The position numbers were made by a program, and so were the translations under genes. From JAYWDA01 sp043779185 (lineage in GTDB: Bacteria > Bdellovibrionota > Bdellovibrionia > Bdellovibrionales > Bdellovibrionaceae): 34,575 nt of DNA. Location of the stretch: NCBI GenBank assembly GCA_043779185.1, contig JAYWEQ010000088.1, positions 1 through 34,575 of the forward strand, written 5' to 3'. How positions within the stretch are numbered: the stretch's first letter is position 1; the number at the start of each line of letters is the position of its first letter. Shown here piece after piece: positions 9,205 to 17,457 of this stretch. The notes under the pieces are model-generated. The model had not been told where the DNA came from. It saw only the letters and a list, made by a program, of their open reading frames with translations, and ran no database searches.

Positions 9205-10025
9205 GGAACTCCCAAAAATCGCAAAATGGTTTTACTTTGATTGAAACTTTACTGACGGTTTCTATTTTAGCAGTCATGTCGATTTTAGCAGCGCAAACTA
9301 TTCAGCGCAGCATGCAAGCCAAGGTTAAACTCCAAGATCAGATCGATGATTTGTCCCGTGTTCGAGATGCCTTAAGACTGATGGAGCGGGATTTAGGCTT
9401 AGCCTATCACCACCGAGATTTCGAAAAAGAAATCGCTGATAAAGTGAAAGCCCTGGGGAAACCGATACCTCCTCCTGGACAACCGGGTTTTGCCCCACCC
9501 CCAGACCCGCCCGAAGTGCGCGAGGCACCCCGTCAAGATCCCACAACTTTTTTTGTAGGCTCTGATTCAGAGATGAATTTTGTGACCCTGAACAACAGTC
9601 GAATTCAAAGCAATGCTCGCCAGGCTGATTTTCAAGAGGTGGGATATACACTGAAAGACTGTCGTGAAAAAAATCAGGGCAAATGTTTATGGCGCAGAAC
9701 CAGTGCGGTGGTTGACTCCGATGTCACTCGGGGCGGAAATGATATTGCTTTGCTAGATCATGTGCAGGAATTAAAATTTCGATACATCGGAAAAGGCAAG
9801 CAAGATTGGGTCACCGAATGGCATTCCGACGCCAGTGGTGATGCCGTCACCAAGGATCATTTCCCCGCAGCCGTTGAAATTTCCCTGACCTTTCAAAAAG
9901 GCGACGGCGACACCATGAAAAAATACTCCACTCAGATTGTGGCCCCCATTCACTTTCCCAATAACAAAGAGGAGGACACTAACAATGGAACTACGCCGAT
10001 TAATCCAGCGCAGCCAGGTTCTTAA
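9201..10025 (+). CDS. gspJ: Type II secretion minor pseudopilin GspJ
   Basis: GspJ is the third tip pseudopilin. The 274-residue precursor starts MRNSQKSQNG, is cleaved before FTLIETLLTVSILAVMSILAA and keeps Glu at mature position 5. It is larger than many GspJ proteins because of a Pro-rich insert (about residues 88-112, IPPPGQPGFAPPPDPPE) and a Pro/Asn-rich tail. The late segment LLDHVQELKFRYIGKGKQDW is typical of the GspJ core. The ATG overlaps the gspI stop, and the last 41 bases overlap the gspK start. Confidence 0.88.
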   Translation: MRNSQKSQNGFTLIETLLTVSILAVMSILAAQTIQRSMQAKVKLQDQIDDLSRVRDALRLMERDLGLAYHHRDFEKEIADKVKALGKPIPPPGQPGFAPPPDPPEVREAPRQDPTTFFVGSDSEMNFVTLNNSRIQSNARQADFQEVGYTLKDCREKNQGKCLWRRTSAVVDSDVTRGGNDIALLDHVQELKFRYIGKGKQDWVTEWHSDASGDAVTKDHFPAAVEISLTFQKGDGDTMKKYSTQIVAPIHFPNNKEEDTNNGTTPINPAQPGS

Positions 10026-11208
10026 GCCTCTTAAAAATAATCGTGGCATGGCGATGATCATGGCGGTTTCAACCATGGCGTTGATTATTTATTTAGCTGT
10101 CGAGATTATGTACGACACAACTGTTGAGTACAATGTGAACGCGCAAGAACTGAATCGTTTAAAATCCTATTATGCCGCGCGCGGCGCGATTGAAATTGGC
10201 TTACTAAGAATTAAAATTTATCAAAGTGTAAAAAATAAATTGGGCGACCAATTGCAAGGCAGTCCCTATGCGCCCTATATCGATCAAATTTGGAGCTTTC
10301 CTATTCAGTGGCCTTTGCCGACAGAACTCTTAAACGCCGTTGATAAAGACACCAGTGAAGAAAAAAAGAAAGAATCTTTGGTGGACGCTCAGTACACATT
10401 GGATATTGCCGATGAAGGTTCTAAAATTGACATCAATGACTTGGTCTCCCCTTCTGAAACTTTAAGAAAAAATGCCGAACGTATGCTTCTAAGTATTTTT
10501 GAAGAACGAATTAAAACTGACGATCAGTTTCGCAAAGAATACGGTCAATTTCATTTCGAAGATCTGATTGAAGCCATGCGGGATTTCATGTCTTCGACCT
10601 GGAATGGAAAAAACGGCGATAAGCGAAGTCAGTACAGTGAATTTCAATCCCAAGAACTACCTCCGAATCGGGGTTTTCGCACTGTCGGTGAACTGCATTT
10701 AATTCCTTTAATGGACGACAATTTATTTGAAATGCTAGAGCCTCGAATCACCATTTACGGTTTAAAAGGGGTCAATCCCAATACCGCCAGCGCGGAATCT
10801 TTGCAGTCCCTAGACCCAGGGCTTACGAAAGAAGTTGCGCAAGCCGTTCTTCAAGAACGCCAGAAGAATCCATTCACCACGGCCGACAGTTTTTTTGCCT
10901 TTGCTAGTGAAAAATCAGGGCAAAAATTAAAAGCCCGTAAATCTGATGAGTGGCCAATCACTTTCGACAGTATGACCAGCTTCAGGGTCACCGCTCATGG
11001 GGTTTACCAAAATACATCGCGGGAAATAACCGCTATCGTCATGGATATCAGTCAAACTTCAGCTCGAATTAAAACTTTTGTTGATAAAGATAAACCTAAA
11101 GATCCTCCTCCGTCCGGAGGTGGACCGCCAAAAACATCCCCACCAAAAAAACCTCCAGAAAGACTTTCCAAAGGGCCTCCTCGTGTCGTATACTGGTCCG
11201 AGAATTAA
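9985..11208 (+). CDS. gspK: Type II secretion tip pseudopilin GspK
   Basis: GspK caps the pseudopilus. The 407-residue product has an NNRG prepilin site (G21), followed by MAMIMAVSTMALIIYLAVEI. The usual Glu at mature position 5 is absent, as is characteristic of GspK. It is much larger than the other pseudopilins, with the DIADEGSKIDIN segment and the helix-hairpin-helix-like block KGVNPNTASAESLQSL that mark the GspK alpha domain. The C-terminus is an unusual Pro/Lys-rich tail (PPPSGGGPPKTSPPKKPP). The ATG at 9985 is preferred over the in-frame start at 9937 because GAGGAGG lies just before it; the start is therefore inside gspJ. Confidence 0.9.
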   Translation: MELRRLIQRSQVLKPLKNNRGMAMIMAVSTMALIIYLAVEIMYDTTVEYNVNAQELNRLKSYYAARGAIEIGLLRIKIYQSVKNKLGDQLQGSPYAPYIDQIWSFPIQWPLPTELLNAVDKDTSEEKKKESLVDAQYTLDIADEGSKIDINDLVSPSETLRKNAERMLLSIFEERIKTDDQFRKEYGQFHFEDLIEAMRDFMSSTWNGKNGDKRSQYSEFQSQELPPNRGFRTVGELHLIPLMDDNLFEMLEPRITIYGLKGVNPNTASAESLQSLDPGLTKEVAQAVLQERQKNPFTTADSFFAFASEKSGQKLKARKSDEWPITFDSMTSFRVTAHGVYQNTSREITAIVMDISQTSARIKTFVDKDKPKDPPPSGGGPPKTSPPKKPPERLSKGPPRVVYWSEN

Positions 11209-11278
11209 GGGAAAATTTTTCCTGCACTAAAGTCTGGCTTAGGCCTGCTTAGTAAAAACTCTTTCAAGGAAGGAAGAG

Positions 11279-12952
11279 ATGAAGTCAGTCGGAGTTGATA
11301 TAGGTTCAAGCCATATCAAAGTTGTCGAAGTGCAATCGACTTCCAAAGGCTTTTCCGTTCTTAGTTACCAAGTGCATTCCCTGACACGTCCACCGGGCAC
11401 CGATCAAGATATCGAAGTGATTGAATACCTGAGGGATCTGGTCACGCGCTTTGAAGTCAACTCAACAAGATTTAGTTTTGCCATTCGCCAAGACCGAGTT
11501 TCGATTAGAAATAAAATTTTTCCTTTTAAAGACCGTCTAAAAATTAATAAAAGCCTTCCCTTTGAGCTTGAAGAAGATATCCCCTTTTCAAGCGATGCCG
11601 CCGTCTTTGATGCAAAAATTATCCAGTACCACGGCAATTCCACCGAAATTCTAGCCTGCGCTGTTCCTAATCAGTATGTTAAAAACTTAGCGCAACTGAT
11701 CTCTGATGGTGGAATTTCACCTTATCTGATCAGCACGGAAGCCACCGCTTTAGCAAACACCTTTGAGCGTTGGGATGATGTTCCTCCGCAAAAACCAGCT
11801 TTGGATTTAGCCGTTGAAGACAGCATTGATCGTCGAAAACGTCCGATTTCTATCGTCTTAAATATCGGTCATACACGCACGCTGGTCTGCGCTTATGAAA
11901 TGTATCAGCTGGTGGGTGTTCGATCGATTCTTTGGGGCGGATCCCAAGTCATTGATGCCATCGCCAAAAAATACAATCTTCCCCCTCGAGATGCTCAGCG
12001 CGAGATGGAGCAAAAAGCTTTTATTTTACCCACCCGACAAGAAGCCAACTATGAAGCCAAACTATTTTCTGATCTGATCGCAAAAAATGTTCGCGACCTT
12101 GCCCGCGATTTGCAATTAGTGCTTTTGGAATTTGGCGCCGAATTCAATGGTCAAATTCAAAGAGTCGACATGACCGGCGGAGTGTCTCAAATTAAAGGCT
12201 TAGGCCCATTTTTAACCCAGCTTTTAGAAGTTCCCGTGAATCGCACGCATTCTTTAAATAATTATGCCCAAGTTAATTTTGAAAAAACAGATCATGCCCA
12301 GGCGACCTTGGGAATTGCTCTGGGCTTAGCCATCGAGTCCCTTAGAAAGCCCCGAAATCCTGCTGTGAATTTTTTAAAAGGTGAATTTGCTCGGCAAAGC
12401 AATCGCGTCAAACGCTTCTGGGAAAACTGGGCACCCACCCTTCAATGGACAGCCGCTTTGATGGTTGGCTTACTTGTATGGACGATGGCTCGCAGTCATT
12501 TTGCCGATACGATGGAACAAGCGGCTCGCTCTAACTTAAAGCAACAAGCCAAAAGCGTCGCTGGCTTGACCGGAAAATCGGCGACGGATAAAAAAATTCA
12601 AGAATTTATTCGCACCACTGCCAAACAAGCTGAAGATCTAAAAAAACTGACTCGTTTAGCCAGTATGAATTCCACATTAGAAGTATTAAAAAAAATCAGT
12701 GATGCGACTCCTGTCAAATCGGCGATCAGTTTGGACGTCCGAATTTTTAATGTTCAAGATAATATGGTCCTGATGGAAGGTTATTTAGGCTCTGTGAAAG
12801 AATTAACCCTCCTTCAACAAGCCCTTGCCAATGTTGCTGAAGATGGCCGCGTGACTCCGCAAAAATCTAATTTAGGAGCCTGGAAAAATAAAATTCCTTT
12901 TGCTTTGGCTTTTCAGGTTGATCGAAATATTCAAAAAGGATCTCAGGAATGA
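11279..12952 (+). CDS. gspL: Type II secretion assembly protein GspL, PilM-like
   Basis: GspL couples the GspE ATPase to the platform. This 557-residue protein has an actin-like cytoplasmic domain (about 1-350), one membrane segment (about 388-404) and a periplasmic coiled region with a ferredoxin-like end, so the architecture is GspL. The cytoplasmic part is strikingly PilM-like. GVDIGSSHIKVVE (5-17), NIGHTRT (195-201) and MTGGVSQIKGL (298-308) match the phosphate 1, phosphate 2 and adenosine motifs of actin-fold ATPases, which are usually degenerate in GspL. The segment PAVNFLKGEF just before the membrane helix resembles the PilN N-terminus. The ribosome binding site is AAGGAAGGAAGAG. The stop overlaps the gspM start. 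Confidence 0.85.
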   Translation: MKSVGVDIGSSHIKVVEVQSTSKGFSVLSYQVHSLTRPPGTDQDIEVIEYLRDLVTRFEVNSTRFSFAIRQDRVSIRNKIFPFKDRLKINKSLPFELEEDIPFSSDAAVFDAKIIQYHGNSTEILACAVPNQYVKNLAQLISDGGISPYLISTEATALANTFERWDDVPPQKPALDLAVEDSIDRRKRPISIVLNIGHTRTLVCAYEMYQLVGVRSILWGGSQVIDAIAKKYNLPPRDAQREMEQKAFILPTRQEANYEAKLFSDLIAKNVRDLARDLQLVLLEFGAEFNGQIQRVDMTGGVSQIKGLGPFLTQLLEVPVNRTHSLNNYAQVNFEKTDHAQATLGIALGLAIESLRKPRNPAVNFLKGEFARQSNRVKRFWENWAPTLQWTAALMVGLLVWTMARSHFADTMEQAARSNLKQQAKSVAGLTGKSATDKKIQEFIRTTAKQAEDLKKLTRLASMNSTLEVLKKISDATPVKSAISLDVRIFNVQDNMVLMEGYLGSVKELTLLQQALANVAEDGRVTPQKSNLGAWKNKIPFALAFQVDRNIQKGSQE

Positions 12953-13659
12953 ACTTTGATGATTTGAAAGAGCGATTTTTAAGTTCACTCAAGCAAGCCT
13001 GGGAGCGAATCCAAGAAAGCAGTGCCTTTAATCATTTGCGCGATCGCTTCGAGAATTTAACTCCTCGAGGGCAAAAAGCCGTTATGGCGGCGACAGTTTT
13101 GATCTTAGGGTTCCTAGTTTTTTCAATGCCCTATGGCTATTGGTCAGAAAGCCAAACTTCGGTGAAAGGTTTTGAAGATCGACGCAATATCGTTCGCCGG
13201 CTTTTGAAAGCCTCTCGGGAATCTGCTGACATTCCAGATATTCCGCAAGCGCCGACGCCAGAAGCTTTGCGCACCCAAATTGAAATTTACCTTAAAGAAG
13301 TTCAACTTATTCCCGAGCAAATTAAATCTGTCGATGTTGTGCCCGTCGATTCAAAATTAATTCCGGCCGATATGGCCCAAGGCTCAGTGGCCGTGAATTT
13401 AGCCAAACTGAATTTAAGACAAGTCTTGGATATTGGCTATAAATTAAAAACTCTGAGTCCCAGTGTAAAAATGACGGCCTTGCAAATGTTTCCCGATAAG
13501 CAGGATGCCAGATATTTTGATGTGGTCTTTCGATTAGTTGCTTTAGCTGTGCCGCAAGTGGCTCCGCCACCCATCCCTGAGCCCGAACCTCCACCGAAAA
13601 AGCCAAGTTTTCGAAAAGGCTCAAGCCCCAAGGGAAAAATTAAAGAGGGCGACGAGTGA
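12949..13659 (+). CDS. gspM: Type II secretion assembly protein GspM
   Basis: GspM is the inner-membrane partner of GspL. The 236 residues show an amphipathic cytoplasmic N-terminus, the motif LTPRGQKAV (38-45) that precedes the membrane segment in GspM proteins, one membrane helix (about 44-62), then a periplasmic coil and an alpha/beta domain. The C-terminus is Pro-rich and then basic (PPIPEPEPPPKKPSFRKGS). The ATG overlaps the gspL stop (ATGA), and its TGA lies inside the GTGA start of gspN. Sequence identity within this family is low, so position supports the call strongly. Confidence 0.85.
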   Translation: MNFDDLKERFLSSLKQAWERIQESSAFNHLRDRFENLTPRGQKAVMAATVLILGFLVFSMPYGYWSESQTSVKGFEDRRNIVRRLLKASRESADIPDIPQAPTPEALRTQIEIYLKEVQLIPEQIKSVDVVPVDSKLIPADMAQGSVAVNLAKLNLRQVLDIGYKLKTLSPSVKMTALQMFPDKQDARYFDVVFRLVALAVPQVAPPPIPEPEPPPKKPSFRKGSSPKGKIKEGDE

Positions 13660-14627
13660 TTGAAAAGCTAGTGCAGTTTCTTAAGGCGATTAAAAATAAC
13701 TGGGGAAAGTTCATTCTTTTTTTAGTCTTCGTTTTAGTTTTTGCATTTATTCTATTCCCCTTAGATGACCTGGGCGATTTAGTTTCCTCGCAAGTGGCTA
13801 AATTAACAAATAATAGTATCTACGTGCGCTTTGATAAAATGGGCATCAGTATTGTTCCGCAGCCAGGCATGCAGTTGAAACAAGTTTATATCGAGACAAC
13901 AAATTTAGCGCCCCTTTCAGCCCAAGAATTAACTTTGTCGCCGTCGATTCCAGGGCTTCTTCAGCAGAAACCATTCGGTCACTTCAGTGCCCACGGCTTT
14001 ATGAAAGGTTCTGTCGAAGTGAAAGTCGGCAGTGGTAAACGCTCGGATAATAATATCGAACGTTATCAGCTGGATCTGAATTTGGTTAATTTCAGTCTTA
14101 TTGAAATTCGCAGGTTAGTGAATCTTCCCGTGCTCTTGCGCGGACAAATGTCGATGGACCTGACAAATGGTCAGATTGATCCGTCCTTCACGGAACAACC
14201 TGAAGGCGACATCCTTTTAAAAATCGATAAATTCGAACTGCCCGCCTCAAACTTACAAACTGCCATGGGCGGCCTGACTTTGCCTGAACTGAAGTTAGGG
14301 CAAATATCAATAAAGGGTCGCTTGTCTGGCGGCCGCATCAATATCGTCGACGGAATTATTGGCCGTGAGGGCGATGAAATTTTTGGCCATATCAAAGGCA
14401 ATCTGGGCCTCACGATCGCCAGCAACGGCGGTCTTTTAACTCCGCAGTTGGGGGCTTATAGCTTCGATATCGATTTAAAAATTAAACGCAGCTTCCAGGA
14501 CAAAGCCGCTCTCTTCCTCAGTTTCATTGATGGTTACAAAACTCAGCTACCTGATGGTGGCCAATATCGCATCAAAATTTCTGGCGCTAATTTTATGATG
14601 CCTCCTTCAATGGGAGCTTTGCGTTAA
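13656..14627 (+). CDS. gspN: Type II secretion protein GspN
   Basis: The 323-residue product has one N-terminal membrane helix (about 16-36) and a long beta-rich periplasmic part with repeated strands such as GMQLKQVYIE and LPELKLGQISIKGRLSGGRI. This is the AsmA/YhdP-like layout seen in GspN proteins of deltaproteobacterial operons. The start is GTG, overlapping the gspM TGA. It is the last gene of the cluster and is followed at once by a hairpin. GspN is absent from many type II systems and its exact job is not settled; a role at the inner membrane or in lipid handling is an inference from the fold. Confidence 0.8.
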   Translation: MIEKLVQFLKAIKNNWGKFILFLVFVLVFAFILFPLDDLGDLVSSQVAKLTNNSIYVRFDKMGISIVPQPGMQLKQVYIETTNLAPLSAQELTLSPSIPGLLQQKPFGHFSAHGFMKGSVEVKVGSGKRSDNNIERYQLDLNLVNFSLIEIRRLVNLPVLLRGQMSMDLTNGQIDPSFTEQPEGDILLKIDKFELPASNLQTAMGGLTLPELKLGQISIKGRLSGGRINIVDGIIGREGDEIFGHIKGNLGLTIASNGGLLTPQLGAYSFDIDLKIKRSFQDKAALFLSFIDGYKTQLPDGGQYRIKISGANFMMPPSMGALR

Positions 14628-14665
14628 AAAACCCCCGGGGTCCGCCCCTAGGACCTGAGTTTTTT
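14626..14665 (+). terminator. Terminator of the gsp operon
   Basis: AAAAAAC and GGGTCC on the left pair with GGACCT and GAGTTTTTT on the right around a short CG-rich loop, beginning at the gspN stop codon. The flanking A- and T-runs make it potentially bidirectional. It separates the secretion operon from ssb. Confidence 0.65.
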
Positions 14666-14734
14666 AAAGACTTCCAATGGCTTAGCTTACAGCCTGAACC
14701 AAAGCTTGCAGACCTCATAAATCACTTGAAGTCC

Positions 14735-14761
14735 TTGATTGACTTCTATGGAGCCTATAAC
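14735..14761 (+). promoter_or_regulatory. Possible ssb promoter
   Basis: TTGATT (14735-14740) and TATAAC (14756-14761) resemble -35 and -10 boxes, about 30 bases before the ssb start. The spacer is only 15 bases, shorter than ideal, so this is a tentative call. Confidence 0.25.
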
Positions 14762-14791
14762 AAGAATCCTTTTGAATTGGAGGGAATAGAT

Positions 14792-15235
14792 ATGTCTGGA
14801 ATCAATAAAGTCATCCTGGTTGGCCGTTTGGGTGCAGATCCTGAAGTTAAAACCATCGCTCAAGGCTCAACAGTTGCGACTTTAAATTTAGCCACCAGTG
14901 AAAACTGGACGGATAAAAATGGTCAGCGCCAAGAAAAAACTGAATGGCATCGCATCGTCGTTTGGGGAAAATTGGCTGAAATTTGTGGTAAGCATTTAAC
15001 AAAAGGTCGCCAGATCTATGTTGAAGGTCGTCTGCAAACTCGTCAATGGGACGACAAGCAAGGCCAAAAAAGATACACCACTGAGATCGTTGCGACGACC
15101 GTTCAGTTCTTGGGCGCCCAAGGTGAACAGCGCGCGGGTGGCCCTTCTCAAGGTGCCCAGAGCACAGGTGGCGAGACCTTCCAAGATTTTGGTCCGGAGC
15201 CAAGCTTTGATTCTTCAGAGGAAATTCCGTTCTAA
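14792..15235 (+). CDS. ssb: Single-stranded DNA-binding protein
   Basis: SSB coats single-stranded DNA during replication and repair and recruits partner enzymes through its tail. The 147-residue protein begins SGINKVILVGRLGADPEVK and has the OB-fold features NWTDKNGQRQEKTEWHRIVVWGKLAEICGKHL and GRQIYVEGRLQTRQWDDKQG. A Gly/Gln-rich linker leads to the acidic tip SSEEIPF, the standard SSB interaction motif. The ATG at 14792 is preceded by GGAGGG. The open frame continues 22 codons upstream, but those residues are not SSB-like. It lies between the gsp terminator and its own terminator, so it is probably monocistronic. Confidence 0.96.
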   Translation: MSGINKVILVGRLGADPEVKTIAQGSTVATLNLATSENWTDKNGQRQEKTEWHRIVVWGKLAEICGKHLTKGRQIYVEGRLQTRQWDDKQGQKRYTTEIVATTVQFLGAQGEQRAGGPSQGAQSTGGETFQDFGPEPSFDSSEEIPF

Positions 15236-15267
15236 GAGTTTCATTGATTTAATTTTTATTTTTTCAG

Positions 15268-15300
15268 AAAGCTCTTCGTAGGAAGGGCTTTTCTTTTTTT
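15268..15300 (+). terminator. Intrinsic terminator of ssb
   Basis: AAAGCTCTTC, loop GTAG, GAAGGGCTTT gives a ten-pair stem with one G-T pair, followed by TCTTTTTTT. This is a classical rho-independent terminator. Confidence 0.85.
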
Positions 15301-15322
15301 AAAAAACCCGCCACAATATCAT

Positions 15323-15673
15323 ATGCGTTGGTTATTTGTATTTCTGATCACAGCGGGGCTTTTTTCTTGCACAGTTTATAGCTCTGCTGGACGTAAAGAC
15401 TTTGAAACAAAATCCCCTGATTTTGTGAAAACTTTGGCTTTCGTTGGCTGTGATCCTATCGAACAAAAAGACTACGATGAAGGTTTTTTAGACAGCTTTT
15501 CCAGTCGCAGCTTCTACAAAACAAACGATTATTGGGTCGCTGAAGACCTTTCTAGCAGCACTCCCGTTGTTCAAGTCGTTGATCATAAAAAAGAGAAAGT
15601 TTGTACTTACCAGTATAATGATTCCTTAGAATGGCAGACGAACAAAACCTATTTCCTGCAACATCTTCAGTAA
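15323..15673 (+). CDS. Small lipoprotein of unknown function
   Basis: The 116-residue product begins with a lipoprotein signal (MRWLFVFLITAGLFSC, lipidated Cys16). The mature part is about 100 residues, polar, with two further Cys residues (in VGCDPIE and KVCTYQ) that could form a disulfide. I recognise no family. It lies just after the ssb terminator and 40 bases before the beta-barrel gene, so the two may be co-transcribed. No strong ribosome binding site is visible before the ATG. Confidence 0.7.
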   Translation: MRWLFVFLITAGLFSCTVYSSAGRKDFETKSPDFVKTLAFVGCDPIEQKDYDEGFLDSFSSRSFYKTNDYWVAEDLSSSTPVVQVVDHKKEKVCTYQYNDSLEWQTNKTYFLQHLQ

Positions 15674-15713
15674 TCCCTAGACATTTCTGATCTTTGTCCA
15701 CCAAACTGATCTT

Positions 15714-16598
15714 GTGCTAATACAAGCTTTCCTAATTATAGCTTTTATTTTTTCAAGCCCTGCTTTTGCAGCCACTGTTCAAAGTATTAAAAATGAAAAA
15801 ATGCTCATCAATCTAAGCGGCCAAAGCGTGCACGTCGGCGAACGCTTTTTCTTGCTGGATGCGAGCGGCAAAAAAAAAGCCTTGATTCGGATCCGCCAAG
15901 TCAAAGACGACCGTGCCATCGCAGAGGTCATCAAGGGCCAGGTTCAAGTGGGCTTTAAATTATCCTCTGCACCGTCTTCCGCCGCGACTCCACCTGTGAA
16001 CGCAGCCTCAGAAAAACCTTCCCCGCGAAAATCCTATACTCGTGCTAGCGCCCAAGTCGGTAACTCGTGGGGCGTCCTAGGGAGCCTCTTGCAAAATAAT
16101 TTGCAAGCCAACTTTATTCCAGCGGGCTCTAGCACAAAAACCTCTGTTGCGATGAAGGGCACAAGTTTTGGAGTTTTAGGATTTTATGATTATACTTTTT
16201 CGCCAGAGATTCAGTTTCGAGCGCTGGGCGGCTTAGAAATGTTTAAAGTTTCAGGCACCGGCAATGCCACCGACTGTGATGGCGGCTCTGATTGCAATGT
16301 CGATATCAGTTATTTATCCACCTATGGCGGTCTTAAATACTATTTTTACAATCGCAACTTTAAGCTGTGGGCTGGTGGATATTACGGGTTTTTATTTGCT
16401 ATCAATAAAGCAAGCACAGTTTTAAAAACGGCTGATATCACTAGCAACCAATTATGGGTCTTATCCTTTGGGATGGATTATCCTCTGGCAAAAGGCGCCT
16501 TTATTCCTTTCAGCATCGACTATGGATTATTTCCCTCTTCAGCCACAGTGAAAGCAAATATCCTTTATTTACGCTCCGGCTGGGGAACATCATTTTAA
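15714..16598 (+). CDS. Exported beta-barrel protein
   Basis: The product (294 residues from a GTG start) has a Sec signal peptide ending SSPAFA (residue 19). Residues about 20-83 form a compact beta segment (SIKNEKMLINLSGQSVHVGERFFLLD, then a basic hairpin). A Pro/Ala/Ser linker (about 83-108) follows, then a barrel-like part with alternating strands and Gly-Tyr-rich motifs (YGGLKYYFYNRNFKLWAGGYYGF), ending LRSGWGTSF with a terminal Phe as in outer-membrane proteins. This suggests a periplasmic SH3-like or PG-facing domain plus an OmpA/OmpW-sized barrel. The GTG start is weakly supported. The gene is convergent with the LOG gene, whose stop is two bases away. Substrate unknown. Confidence 0.65.
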   Translation: MLIQAFLIIAFIFSSPAFAATVQSIKNEKMLINLSGQSVHVGERFFLLDASGKKKALIRIRQVKDDRAIAEVIKGQVQVGFKLSSAPSSAATPPVNAASEKPSPRKSYTRASAQVGNSWGVLGSLLQNNLQANFIPAGSSTKTSVAMKGTSFGVLGFYDYTFSPEIQFRALGGLEMFKVSGTGNATDCDGGSDCNVDISYLSTYGGLKYYFYNRNFKLWAGGYYGFLFAINKASTVLKTADITSNQLWVLSFGMDYPLAKGAFIPFSIDYGLFPSSATVKANILYLRSGWGTSF

Positions 16599-16600
16599 AT

Positions 16601-17143
16601 TTACAGACGCTCCAGCAACTGTTTAATAACGACGGCAGAATCTTTTGAAAAAATTAATCCACTGACATCTGTTGGTAAAATAAATCCTTGCGTGCACGAG
16701 TGCTTGATAAAATCCATAAAGTGATCGAAGAAGCCTTGAACGTTCAGCAAAGCGACGGGCTTATTGTGAATACCAATCTGTGCCCACGTGATGATTTCAC
16801 ACAGTTCATCCAAAGTGCCAAAGCCTCCGGGCAAAGCAATAAAAGCATCTGAAATATTTTCCATCATCGCCTTTCGCTCATGCATCGTGGTCACTTCATA
16901 AAGTTTTGTTAATCCCGTGTGGGCCACTTCTTTTGAAAATAAAGCTGTCGGAATAACACCGATCACTTCACCGCCGGACTGAAGCACCGAATCGGCTAAA
17001 ATCCCCATGAGGCCCACCCGACCGCCACCATACACCAAGCGCAAAGAATTTTCGGCCAAGCGCTGGCCTAACTTTTCAGTGGCCTCCCGTAAAACGGGAT
17101 CAATTCCAGATCTAGAGCCCAGAAATACGCAAATATTTTTCAT
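16601..17143 (-). CDS. LOG-family nucleotide phosphoribohydrolase-like protein
   Basis: LOG (TIGR00730) proteins cleave nucleoside 5'-monophosphates, in plants releasing active cytokinins; bacterial substrates are mostly unproven. The 180 residues carry the N-terminal CVFLGSRSG, VYGGGRVGLMG, the catalytic MHERK (87-91) and the signature PGGFGTLDE (105-113). Length and motifs are normal for the family. The ATG overlaps the stop of the upstream small exported-protein gene (ATGA), so it is the last cistron of an rlmE operon. Cytosolic. The family assignment is secure; the physiological substrate is not. Confidence 0.92.
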   Translation of the reverse strand: MKNICVFLGSRSGIDPVLREATEKLGQRLAENSLRLVYGGGRVGLMGILADSVLQSGGEVIGVIPTALFSKEVAHTGLTKLYEVTTMHERKAMMENISDAFIALPGGFGTLDELCEIITWAQIGIHNKPVALLNVQGFFDHFMDFIKHSCTQGFILPTDVSGLIFSKDSAVVIKQLLERL

Positions 17144-17445
17144 TGTTTTTTTGCAAACACATAAATAAATTTTTCTTCTTCCATCGTCACTGCATAAAGG
17201 GCCGATTGCGGGCCGCGCTCTTTGGCTTGCATTTTCATTTCATCAGCGACATTTCCTCGCACAACGATTTTAATACATTGAAAGGTTTTATTCTCGTTGC
17301 ACACTTCATCAAATTTATCGCTAAAAGCACGTCCTTGATTTTTAGTATGCACGCCTTTTAAGTACTTTTCACAAGTTGCATATTGACCTTTAGGGCAGCT
17401 GGATGCCAACGCTAGAATGGGAACAAAAATTAAAAGCCATTTCAT
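17140..17445 (-). CDS. Small exported Cys-containing protein
   Basis: This 101-residue protein has an N-terminal export signal (MKWLLIFVPILALASSC). Cys17 could be a lipidation site in a non-standard lipobox, or the first of several disulfide cysteines, since CPKGQYATC, VCNE and QCIK follow. No family is recognised. The ATG at 17445 is chosen because AAAGGAG lies six to seven bases upstream; an in-frame TTG precedes it. It sits 12 bases after rlmE and overlaps the LOG gene start, so an exported protein lies inside an operon of two cytosolic enzymes. Confidence 0.7.
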   Translation of the reverse strand: MKWLLIFVPILALASSCPKGQYATCEKYLKGVHTKNQGRAFSDKFDEVCNENKTFQCIKIVVRGNVADEMKMQAKERGPQSALYAVTMEEEKFIYVFAKKQ

Positions 17446-17457
17446 CAAAGACTCCTT

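Noticed and set aside
9937..9984. Longer start for gspK at 9937
   Set aside because: No ribosome binding site there and the extra residues are not leader-like, whereas GAGGAGG precedes the ATG at 9985.
14726..14791. Longer start for ssb at 14726
   Set aside because: The added residues are not part of any SSB, and GGAGGG points to the ATG at 14792.
14847..15203. 118-codon minus-strand frame opposite ssb
   Set aside because: It lies entirely inside a well-supported gene, has no family-like sequence and no ribosome binding site of note.
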